Below the pieces are notes generated by a model that saw only the letters and a list, made by a program, of their open reading frames with translations, was not told the origin of the DNA and ran no database searches. This document shows positions 45,094 through 55,600 of a DNA stretch of 64,000 bases, one piece after another (within the stretch, counting starts at the first letter, position 1; each line of letters opens with the position of its first letter). The position numbers were made by a program, and so were the translations under genes. The stretch comes from Schizochytrium sp. TIO01 (taxonomy: Eukaryota; Sar; Bigyra; Thraustochytrida; Thraustochytriidae): positions 6,716,668 through 6,780,667 of the forward strand of contig SMSO01000032.1 of NCBI GenBank assembly GCA_004764695.1, given 5' to 3'.

Positions 45094-47055
45094 TTAATCA
45101 TCGCGAGAAAGGTGTGGTCTATCGATAGGTCCTAACTCAACTGCTTGGTATTGAAGATCATCAGCTCGGCGGCGCAGTCGTACAATTGCGAAGCATGCGC
45201 AAGCTCCGGTCACCAAAGAAACTATTGTAATGAGCATCGTTGGGTGAGCATAGACGCTATCAGTCAATTGTTCAAAAGAAGATTGTGCTGAAGGTTTTGT
45301 TGCATTTGGAGAAGGGGATGGTGCTGGAGCTGCTTTGGTTGGTGCTCGTGTCTGAACATCTTGAATAGAGCAATATTCATGCGAGGCAGGGTATCTACGT
45401 ACATACGCACTTGGGCCAGTAAGTTCTGGAGCGGTTTCTTCCTGTTTCAAGCTATACAAATCAACTGCTACGTCGTAAATAATACAGTCCTGATTGTCTG
45501 CAATTCCAAATACCCATTTCGCAGATGACAATGGGAGCAGTGCAGCACGTGGGAAACTGAGAGTCCCAGAACCTGTGGCATACTTGGCATCTAGGGAGTC
45601 CAGAGTGGTGGCAACTGTGGTGACCTTTGGTTCGTAGGTATTTTGCATGAAAATTCGAACGCTACCCCATGAGTGCCACAAACCAGCGTTTTCCACAGTG
45701 AGATCAACTTCGACTCGATCCACCAGTGGCCTAATCCGAATATCTGCAAAGCGGAGGTAGCTGCCAGCTGCGAGAGATGCCTGGAGTAGCATATCAATAT
45801 TCGCTACAGCAAGAGACTCTACAATGTTAGAGTCAGGCCAAAATCCGTCACGACCGCGCTTTGCATTTACCCAGGCATCTCCTGGACCAACCTCTGGAGA
45901 CATGGCATAGATTCCATGAGTATCATACATCCAGTCTGCTGCGTCTCCATCTACAGCATAACCGATCATTTTATAGGAATGGCCAGTTGTGAAATGGTTC
46001 TTTCCAGAAAAGTCACGTCCCAGCCTAAGGTAGTACTCTGACTCTTTGGAGGTCATATCCTTGTTTTTGCAAGACCATGGCAAAAGCAAGAACTCTCCAA
46101 AGGAATGAACGTTCAGTGCTGTTGTAAAATTAGAGCTTTCAATGAGGTTCTTGACTGCTATAGTCTCCGGTTCTGAAAACGGTGCTGTTCCTTGGTAGTC
46201 TTCATCACAAGGGTTGAGACTCGCGCCACGGGTTCGCGGGTCATTCTTGTCATCTTCAAAAAAACAAGTTGCATAGTTGCGATTGAGATCAACGCCCACC
46301 CTCTCGCTAATGCATGAGCTATCACTACTTGCTCTATTTTTCCGCTGCATGGCGTGTCGCAAAGTCAGACCATTTACCATTAGTTGTTGCTCATTATAAA
46401 CATATCCATCAGGATTTACTACTGGAACAAACCAAATGCGTCTCGTTCTGACGAGGTCTTGCGCCCATGCTGAGTCCTCATTAGCAGCATTGGCGAGCCC
46501 TGTGAATATCTTTTCTAGAGTCTTAATTATGGTCATGAGCGATACGCATTCGCGGGAGTGATGCATTCCATTAAGAAAAGCCTGAGGCACATTCGTAGCT
46601 TTGGATACCTCGTTACCATCCTCATCGATAATAGTTTCACTCTCACTACACCTACCAACGCATAGTGCTGTGATCGCGCGATTCTCCACGGTCTTACCAA
46701 TTTCTTTGACTTCAGTAATTTCTGGAAATGCCTTCGCAAGGCCACGCACATATTCCTCAGACGCATCCCAGTTAAGGCATCCTCGCAAGGTTCCTGCTGG
46801 AGCTTTTGCTGCATCCATGCGATCTTGCAAGCTCACCGTTGAAGTTGATGTCGGTGGTTTTGTGGAAGAAGCAATTGTCTTCGATGAGTTTGCAGCACGA
46901 GGTGCGGCGTCTTGCGACTGCACACTCAGCGCGACGCCATCTTGCAAGATTCGCTCCGGTGCATGCCTCAAATAGTCACCATCGACAGATTGTGGCGTGG
47001 CCAGGGCCAGCACCAAGACCAGCAGCAGAACTGCAACGTTCATTCGCAGATCCAT
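45094..47055 (-). CDS. M14 zinc carboxypeptidase, type I membrane protein
   Basis: 653 residues. An N-terminal signal peptide (VAVLLLVLVLALATP) is followed by a short Ser/Thr/Pro-rich stretch. The peptidase domain is at about 90-425. Zinc ligands are His166 and Glu169 (MHHSRE) and His317 (LNVHSFGEF). Substrate-binding Asn-Arg lies in VDLNRNY, a Tyr in DWMYDTHG aligns with the flexible substrate Tyr of the family, and the catalytic Glu is E388 in MSPEVG. FWP after it is typical of this M14 branch. A β-rich domain (about 430-560), a Thr/Pro/Ala-rich stem and a transmembrane helix (about 600-622) follow. The cytosolic tail carries YQAV, which fits a YxxΦ sorting signal. It likely trims C-terminal residues of proteins in the secretory or endolysosomal lumen or at the cell surface. 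Confidence 0.93.
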   Translation of the reverse strand: MDLRMNVAVLLLVLVLALATPQSVDGDYLRHAPERILQDGVALSVQSQDAAPRAANSSKTIASSTKPPTSTSTVSLQDRMDAAKAPAGTLRGCLNWDASEEYVRGLAKAFPEITEVKEIGKTVENRAITALCVGRCSESETIIDEDGNEVSKATNVPQAFLNGMHHSRECVSLMTIIKTLEKIFTGLANAANEDSAWAQDLVRTRRIWFVPVVNPDGYVYNEQQLMVNGLTLRHAMQRKNRASSDSSCISERVGVDLNRNYATCFFEDDKNDPRTRGASLNPCDEDYQGTAPFSEPETIAVKNLIESSNFTTALNVHSFGEFLLLPWSCKNKDMTSKESEYYLRLGRDFSGKNHFTTGHSYKMIGYAVDGDAADWMYDTHGIYAMSPEVGPGDAWVNAKRGRDGFWPDSNIVESLAVANIDMLLQASLAAGSYLRFADIRIRPLVDRVEVDLTVENAGLWHSWGSVRIFMQNTYEPKVTTVATTLDSLDAKYATGSGTLSFPRAALLPLSSAKWVFGIADNQDCIIYDVAVDLYSLKQEETAPELTGPSAYVRRYPASHEYCSIQDVQTRAPTKAAPAPSPSPNATKPSAQSSFEQLTDSVYAHPTMLITIVSLVTGACACFAIVRLRRRADDLQYQAVELGPIDRPHLSRDD

Positions 47056-48842
47056 CTTCGCATGCCACCAGCAGCGAAGCTGACTTGCATACGTCAGTCG
47101 TGTTGAAGTTGTTATTGTTCAAGTATGCCTGCTGCTTTTGTTTACCTCATCTGCGGATCCGACCTCATAAACTTGAGTAGTGCTACTTATGTAGTTTTTT
47201 AAATTAATGTAATTTAAACTAAAAACCAATAACTAAGAAACTTAAGATCGCTCTAGTGATAGCTAGCTAGCCATCGCGGATTCACATTGACCGCCGCAGA
47301 AGCAAAAAGCTACGCATGGTCACAGTTTATTGCTACCGCTATTAACACCCCAAGAAGCAACTAGTATAGGTAGTATCTACCTACTCGTTGTATTCATTTA
47401 TTACTTCCCTCGTCATAGATGAGTAAAACTTTCATAACTTGTGAGCTCCGTGCTGTAGTAAAAGAGTGACTTAGAGAACAAGGTGGCCGTTCCTACCTAA
47501 CAGCAAGAAGAACTTGTGGAGATTAGACCAAGATCGTCGAAGATGCTGCTGCTACTGCTGCTGCTCTCCGTATGAAAGACATTCTCCAGGTCCACGAGGT
47601 CGAGTCAGGGGAAATGAGCGAAAAAAAGGTTGGGTTAAAATACTCGGTTAAATTACATATAATCAGAGCTCCTGAAGAAGGTTTCGTAGAGGTTGGAGCT
47701 TAGAAGCATTGAATTGCAGTTGGTTGCGGTATAGAACCATGCTGAATAGAGGAGATGGGCAAGGAAGGACGTTCTCAAGTCAGTGTTATGTTTTGAAGAC
47801 GGGGAGGACCAGTGGGGCAGACATGGACGTTAAAAAAGGCAGGTTTATGGAGCTGGTGATGGGGGTGAAACTAACGATTGTGATGAACTTCGGCAATGCT
47901 AACGTACAGAATTGACGAGAGTGAACAATAGCTGGAAGCATTCCCTGCGGTATCTCCGTGAATTGGCACATCTGGAGCATCTGTCTGCAAGCTAGTCATA
48001 TAGCTTTGCCGAGGGTAGGCTTTTGCCCAGCGGTTTCTGATTGAAGGGCTGTTAAAGACGCACATGTAGCAAAGTATAGCAACGCAGCTACCCAAGGATG
48101 GAAAGCGAGCACCTTGCGCGCAAGAGGAAAGGAAGCAGTGACGTGCAGAAAGCAAACGGCAAAAAGCAGGAAGAGCTAAGCATAAAGAAATATTGGTAAT
48201 CAAAGAAAAAATCATTCATTGTACAGCATGCGTGAATGTCGCATAAGAGTACCAAATCATGTAAAAGCCAGACTCGAGTAACACGAGGAAAGAGAAACAC
48301 ATTGTGGAATGTTGTCTCGAGTCGCGAAAATGCAAAAGTAAAATTTGACGAAGCAACAAATTAGATTGCTCCCATGCAGAATTCTTATCTTCGCTCCCTA
48401 TAAGAGTCGTCGCATCGTCTAGCAATAGAAAGAGAAGAAGTTGTCATTCGCTCCAGTGATGAACTCTGCGAAAAATAAAATCTGGATGATCCCAGATCGA
48501 TATAGCCTACCTACGCAGTAAATCTTAACTTGGGCGCTGCAAACGACAACCACAGTTGGACTTATTAAAGGCAAGACCCTTAAAAGCAATTCCCAGCAGA
48601 GAAAACACGAGCGTATCAAAAAAGCATCCAAGCGCACATTATGGCCGCATGTGGCAATCTAAAACCACACTATCGCTGCAACATGATCAACTGGCATTGG
48701 ACGCCTGGTTCTTAGTGCGAACTGAACCTAATATTGGTAGGCTTCAGCAATTTGCTGGTTCACTAATAATATCCAAGCCACTTACAGGTATGCACACGCG
48801 CCTTCAGAGACGCAAGTAATTAAGATTGCCTTGTTGGAGAGC
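47056..48842. other. Intergenic, no gene recognised
   Basis: About 1.8 kb with only short, unconvincing frames. AGTATAGGTAGTATCTACCTACT at about 47364-47386 is a partly palindromic GTAGGTA-type element upstream of the carboxypeptidase gene. GCT repeats occur near 47545. Confidence 0.4.
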
Positions 48843-49927
48843 TTACACGTTCCAGCCAGAAGTAGGGCGCTCCACCGTGGGGGCGGAACTTGGGACGTTT
48901 GTCGGTGTTGATGTTGGTTTCAAGGTGGGAGCCATAGTAGGCGAGTTGGTTGGTGCCTTTGTTGGTGCGTCAGTAGGCAGAGGAGTAGGGAATTTAGTGG
49001 GACGAAGCGTAGGCATCGATGTCGGCGCACCAGTAGGTAGCGGGGTAGGTTCAGGAGTGGGGGCGTCTGTGGCCTCAGCAGTTGGCGAGGTACCCCATCC
49101 GTAAGAGGCAGTGGTGGGTTTCTTCGTAGGCTGCTTAGTGGGTGCAGCAGTAGGGCTTTCCGTAGGTTCTAGGGTCGGGGCGGCAGTAGGAAACGAGGTA
49201 GGGGCTTCAGAAGTCTTTCCCTCAATACCAGCAGGAGAGTAGGTCGGGGCATATGTGGGCCATGTTTCCTCTTCAACCCATTCAGTAGGCTCGGAGGTGG
49301 GCCATGTTTCCTCTTCAACCCATTCAGTAGGCTCGGAGGTGGGCCATGTTTCCTCTTCAACCCATTCAGTAGGCTCGAGGTGGGCCATGTCTCCTCTTCA
49401 ACCCATTCGGTAGGTGAAACAGTGGGAGAGTCCGTGGTGTCACATTCCTCAGTCAAGAGGCACTGCTCATCGTCCTCATTGTAGTAGCATGCCGCAAAAA
49501 GGTTGCAGACGGACTCGGAAAGATCATCACCAGCACAACCGTTGGTGGGGAGATCATAGCATGTGCAGTTGCTAGTTGCATAGCATGCAAAGTCATCGTC
49601 ATCCCAGAGGCAGCCGTCCGCAATTTCACAGCTCTCGGAGTCATCACCAAATTCACTGCATGCAGTGTTGCCGCCAAAGTTACATTCATCGGGGCGGTCC
49701 GAAGAAACTGTGCCAATCTCAAGCTGGCTGGAGGAATCATCTAGCTCACCATCAGCACTGCTAACAGAGGTTTTGTTCGATGCTGAGACGCCAGCGGCAA
49801 TTGCAACGACAGCGACGATACCGAGCGCAGAGCCAATAACAATAGCTCGTCTTGCCTTAGTTGAGAGGTTGTACCACCAAGATCTCGTGCTGTCCGACGC
49901 GTCATGAATTGCGGCAAACTCGGGCAT
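48843..49927 (-). CDS. PT-repeat single-pass membrane protein with a frameshift
   Basis: Minus-strand gene starting at ATG 49927. Residues about 25-50 are a membrane helix (ARRAIVIGSALGIVAVVAI) after a short cytosolic head containing SWW. A Cys-rich ectodomain follows (about 80-163), then Pro-Thr repeats with four EPTEWVEEETWPTS units, ending GWNV at 48843. The frame opened at the start breaks near 49377. The unit junction there reads CTCGAGG, where the other junctions read CTCGGAGG, one base shorter. Downstream of it the correct repeat continues in the other frame. With one base more the protein would have about 361 residues, so this is slippage, an assembly error or a true pseudogene. It is a paralogue of the gene at 59782-60654. 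Probably a surface or wall-linked glycoprotein. Confidence 0.75.
49255..49421 (-). repeat. 42-bp coding minisatellite (EPTEWVEEETWPTS)
   Basis: Three nearly identical 42-bp units plus a fourth, more diverged one, each coding 14 residues. One junction lacks a single G (plus strand) near 49377, which causes the frameshift of the host gene. Confidence 0.9.
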
Positions 49928-52129
49928 GGTTCTGTTTGTTTAGTCTAGTCTAAAGTTTGTCTGGCGAGCTGTGAATATGTACGCTACTCTTCAGAGCGGT
50001 GTATTTAGCACACCCAGAAATGGACCTGTTCGCTTGATTGTTCACGTGACGATCGTTCGAAGCTCTCGCTAGCTTTGGTATGATGCCACTGTGACTACGC
50101 TGTGCTTGCTTGCAGCTAAACCACAGCACGAAGAGGTTCAGGATCTAGCTGCAATGTCTTTCTGCTCCAGATCCTGATCTATTGATCGACCACTTTTCTA
50201 CTCGCTCAATCCAACAATGCTTTAATGAATGAACGAATAAAAGAAGATAATACCTTCCTTCTCCACAAAAGGAAGCGAGTACCGTCCTGCTGCTGTCAAC
50301 GGGGTGGCTGCTGCCTCCTGCTGCTGAGCGATTTGGGGTTTGCTTGCTTCTTCCTCGGTTGCTCTGGAGAACACTTAAGAGATTAAGTGAATGAATGGAC
50401 AAATTCCTGTGCTTCGTATAAAGTAATATTCACGTGCCACACTTGGTCGCGTGCACGAGGTGCAAGAGCGAATGGGCTTTTCTTTCTTTCTTCTTTCTTT
50501 CCTTTTTCTGTGCAAGTGCCGCTGAAGCGAAGAGAACACCTTCTGACAGGGAAGAGAAGGGGCGTGCGCAGCAAAGCCTGGCTCTAGCAATGGATGTGGG
50601 CGACCTCAACGGCGGCGATTATCCATTACTGTCAGAGCGCTGATAGTTGGTGTCACAGCGTCTTCTTCTCCTTTTTCATCTCTTCTTCTTGTATCGATCG
50701 ACTCACGAAGCCTTTTAAAAAGAAAAGAAAATGTTTTCCTCTTTGTTGTTTTTTTAAATAAAGTTTTTATAGTTCCTTCTTCTTTCTCACTCTCGGCTCT
50801 CTCATACTCTTTTTTTTTTCTTTCTCCAAATCTAATATAAATATAGTATTCTCTATTAAGGTATTTACACTTCACGTCACCTCAAGCAAGAAAGAAGAGA
50901 GAGAATAATCCTTTTCTTCTTAGTGTGCTTATTTTTTAAATTCAGTCACGGTCGCTTGAATATTGGATTCCTATCCGACCTCAACTCAGAGAATGCAACC
51001 CCGGCCTTTCATCTTCAACCCTTTCTACAATCATAATCCTGCAACTCCGCTCCTTCATCGCCGCCCAACTGCTGCTCGCTTCGAAAACAGAGGCTATTCT
51101 TTTGTCAAGCGAAGCCTTCTTCAGTAGACTTCATAAACAAAATAAAACACACTACTACAATAATTCTCGTGACGACGGTCCTCTCTGAAATTTTATTTTC
51201 ACGTTTTCCTACTCATGGGCTATATCTGAGTCAGGAGCCTCTGATCATTCTAAATTTGAGGGAACGAGAAATGGGTGATAGCTACTTATGCTTTTAAAAC
51301 TCTGTAGTTAACTACTTGATTTGTGTTCAACATAGATTTTAGAGTACATACAAAAAGAGTCTCCTCTGATTTGACAAGGTCCTCTGCACGCGCGCCCATA
51401 GAGGCCAGAACAAGACTCCTGTCAAAGCCCCACCAAAAGCAGGAGCCTTCAAATGCTTCTTTCATTGACTCAAAATACAGGGGCAAACAAGGAGAAGTTG
51501 AGTCCTGCGACTAGGTTGGCGCCGTGATTGATTGACTGATTGATTGAATCATCGATATTTTGATTAGTATTAACTTATTCTTTCTAGTGTTTTCTTTTCC
51601 AGTGGATTTATTTTTAACCATGTATATAAAAAAGAATGTTAAAAACATACGTTTGTACATTACCATACCTTTTTTTAGCATTAAAAAAAGTATCAAAGAT
51701 GGTATTTTACTTATAGACAACTTGCTTGAGTCATGTATCATTTTAATAATAATAAAAAATTCACGCGCTGCACAACTTAAGGACCGTGTTTTATTCTATT
51801 ACCTTTGCTGTGTCTTATAAAATAAGGATGGATTGTTTTAGCCTAACCTTCTCCATAGGTTTTCTGTAAAGAGGTGAAAACAATAGGAAAAGGTTAAGGA
51901 ATGCTATATGTAGATTGGAATTTTAAACTTAAGCCCAACTTGGCTTCCTGCCATAGAATCGCATTGTTGCTCTCTTGAAGAAAAACAAATTTGTTATGCT
52001 GATTATTTCAAAGTTGCAAGCAGCCCACTGCTGAACTGAACCGATACAAGAGGTGGAAGGATTCCAAGAAGGGAGATCCTCGATACAAGGTGCTTTCCCT
52101 GTGTTTCTAGTGAAGATCGAAAATGACAG

Positions 52130-52396
52130 CTCTCGCTATTTTTGTTGCGAAAGAGGATCGGAGGAAAACCAAAAGCGCCCGTTCAACCCCCAACTGTTCG
52201 ATTTGGACTTGCTCGAGGGAAAATAAATTCTCAATATTTTTATTACCTTTTGAGGAAAGAACCATCTCTTCTGCGAGATATGGTTTTAGTATTATTACAA
52301 GCACGAACGCAAGCTACCCCAGGAATAATGAGCGATGTCATCTTGGAAGCCCTCCAGTACTACAAATATGAAATGACGCCACAATTAGATCGTTGA
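52130..52396 (+). CDS. Exon-like ORF, unknown protein fragment
   Basis: Frame of 88 codons plus stop. It follows an acceptor-like GACAG and has no ATG before residue 46 of the frame, so it would be a last exon or a gene remnant. The peptide is strongly protein-like: a basic Pro-rich start (KRIGGKPKAPVQPPTVRFGL), then NSQYFYYLLRKEPSLLRDM, VLLQARTQATPG and DVILEALQYYKYEM, consistent with amphipathic helices. An overlapping ATG frame (52123-52371) is less convincing. I do not recognise the family and found no upstream exon. Confidence 0.3.
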   Translation, partial: LSLFLLRKRIGGKPKAPVQPPTVRFGLARGKINSQYFYYLLRKEPSLLRDMVLVLLQARTQATPGIMSDVILEALQYYKYEMTPQLDR

Positions 52397-52598
52397 ATGG
52401 AGCTAGCTAAGAACCTTGATTGGCTAGCTGGCTGACTGGCTGGCAGCTGGCTGGCTGGGTATGTCTTCCTGAAGTCATTCCCTTATATCACTGCTTTATC
52501 TTCATCCCTCAAAGCAATTCACTCTTTCAATCAAGTATGGGAACATCGTATGTAATAGTGATACACTTCTTCATACAATCAAATCTTGAATACTTAGA

Positions 52599-52620
52599 TA
52601 TATATATATATATATATATA
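52599..52620. repeat. TA dinucleotide run
   Basis: About eleven TA units inside an AT-rich stretch. Confidence 0.9.
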
Positions 52621-55600
52621 GTATGTTTTTAATGAATCAAAATAATATATTATAAAATCACATTCTTTTCTACATCTTAGAATTACAAGTCATTTATAAA
52701 TAATGAACTCCTTGCATAAATGAACTCTGGGCCCCTGTCGGCACCAACTCCATAGGTGAGATCCTTGGTCAATGGGGCGGTCTGTGATCCCAATGCTTCT
52801 TAATCCTAATTGAAGGCAACCCACCTCGGGGCTACGAGCAGATTGGTGAACTCAGTTTTCACCACGCAAGAACAAGATCTACCAACGCAACAGGCCTCGA
52901 ATAATGGTGTGATTATCAAGCGCACCTCTGATTAGTTTCATGACTGAAATGAATTATCATATTCAGATGCTCAGTTGACCAGCATTCCATTGCAGTCAAA
53001 AACCCCAATGCAGGAAACTTATTTAAGTAAGTTTTGGGTGATTGAATTGTTCCGACTTTCTGGTGCCCTCAAAATGTCAAAGAACTCGGTAAAACGACAT
53101 AAATTCTCTTTCTAGGATACGTGGGACGGCTCAAGAACCAAGCCTACTCAGAAGCAGCTCGCGACCACTAAACACTTGGCATCAGCAACTTGACATTATG
53201 ACAGTTTTTTTGGCCTCTCTGTCTGACTCCGTCAGTTCGCATGATCGTGAATAAAAACTATCGGGGAGGTTCTGAGGGTCTCTTTTGAAACTCGACAAGG
53301 CGCGTGAATAGCTAGGTATGCATGCAAACGAATAATTGAACGAACTCATAGAAAGTGAATGCATACCTTAGATTAGTTCATGTAATGTTTTCGACCCTTA
53401 TTCACGCAGTAAGCCCAGTGCTACGCAATAAGAGGTAAAGGACGACGACAACATCAACAGCCCATCACAAGAATACCTCGAACTTCTCCCTTGACCCACA
53501 TCCGCTCTCCTTCACGCCGGGATGCCTGGTCCTCCAGCTGTCTAGCGCTTCTCATTTTGCAGAAGCTGGCTGGCGGTATTTATCAGCACTTTTAACTTTT
53601 ACAACATGGATAAATCGGTTGCGCGTGCAAAAAAAAAAAACAAGCAGAGAGCTCTTATTTTCTCTCCTCTTTCTTAGGTATTACATGTATAATAATTTAT
53701 CATTGTTTTTTTAAATAAATAAAATAAAATGTAAAATAGTAGTCATCATCATGACTTTCTTGGTAGGCATCTCTTCAGCAACTTAAGTCATGGTGCTTCA
53801 ATAGAGCGATCCTGAAATGATCATTATGATTGGAAGGCTCCATTGCTGTTACATAAGGCGAGAACCACCATGTTCAAGTTTGCAAGTTATTTAGCTTGAA
53901 GGACTGCGCACCTAAGCGGACCAGAATGCTGCTTTGTGATGGCGATCACGGATACACGACATTAAAAACCGAATCGAAACAGTGCACCACTGGCATAATT
54001 TTAATCGATGATGGTCCTTCTTCAAATTCCGCGGGTAGGATTTACGAGCCAATGGAAGCGGAGTGGTCGTTCGGCAGTAAAGACTTACACGGATCTGTAG
54101 GATTTTGCGATTAGGCCTGGACAATTTGGAGTGATGATCGTCGATGCTGACACGGCACAATAGTTCATCTGAAATTCCAAGTACACATTAAAGTTGAACT
54201 ACAGAAAAACAAGATGGAGGGTCAAATGTCCCATACCAAGACATTATTATAATGACTTTAGTTGCCATGTTAAGTGTTGAATTTCGAATACTGTGATGAT
54301 CGAGCGAACAGGTTGAGTTAATAGCTATTGACAGCAGCTATAGCGCGCCCTGTTCATGATTCTCGACTGCCTCAGAAGAACGGAAGATCCTGTTCTTCAC
54401 GTCGGATTGAAGATTTGCAGTGCTTCACTCCAAGTCAACAATTCACCCCGTTAGTACTCAGATCGCAGTTTTAAGCGAATGAAGGTGGCGTTTTCTTCGA
54501 ATACCGTCTTGATGGATCGAAGATTTGGCGTTCCGTACGTCGTGCAAGTCGCGCCGCTCTTTTTTTCTTTTCTTTTCTTTTTTTAAATAAAATATTACAA
54601 ACATTTTTTTATTTTTTTATTTAATATTTTATTTTAAAATATTTTATGAAAAGATGCAGGTTAAAGAAATAAAGCGAACTGAGAATTTCTTTCAACTCAA
54701 GATGGTTTAAGGCAGCTAATATATCCGCAAGGACTTGCGCAGGTCCTTTTTGAACTTCTGTGTGCAAAGTACAGGCGATATTGGACTGCAGTTCTGATTT
54801 CATAGCACATCATCATCGTGTTCAAGACTAAATAATAAACATCAGTATCTATACAATCATATCAACTTGCACCAAGTATAAATAACAAGCTATCCGCAAA
54901 CGATCGATCCAAGGCAGCTCAAGACATTAAATGATCATCTGTTTGAGCCCAGCTTGTGCTCTCATGTTTATGCATATCTACATAATGGTGCATATACCAC
55001 CATGGCTTCACAGATAATTTAATGGAATAGAAGGTAGGTAGCATAAGTAAAAGCGTTGCAACACATTCCTACAAAGAAGTCCAGGTTCCTTCTCTCATTC
55101 GCTGCCTGCTTATTTTAATAATAATAAAATAGCACGTTTAAAGGATGTACTTTCTTCCTAGCAGTCTCTCAAAGATTGCGCCTGCCTTGTGTAATAACCC
55201 TTCAGCTTCTAATGATCATTATAAACTTTTTCTTCTTTTTTTTAAATTTAAAAAATAAAGGAATTAGTCTGTTGTGTGTAGCGCCTCTACGAGACTGCAA
55301 GAGTGCACTTATGTGATGCGAATTGGTTTTTTGATCTTGGGCCTTCCAAGGCCGCCTAAGAAGTCTGTGCGATAAAGGATGATCACGCTGACTCCAGTTC
55401 GCTCCGCTCAGCATATGTCATGTGCTTTAGCACTAAAGATTATAACCTCTCAGACAGACTTGAACAACTCATTGGTTTCCAGAACACCTGTATTTCGTGT
55501 ACTCAGAGTGTTATTTGCACGTGCGTGAAGATGATTTGGCTTTTGACACATTATAAAAAGGACCACGAAGCGAAGGATACTAATTCGCGGCGCAATGTTA

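Noticed and set aside
48826-49104. Gly/Val-rich plus-strand ORF (GVDVGF, VGAFVGA repeats)
   Set aside because: Antisense reading of the Pro-Thr repeats; the same artefact appears at 60294-60620.
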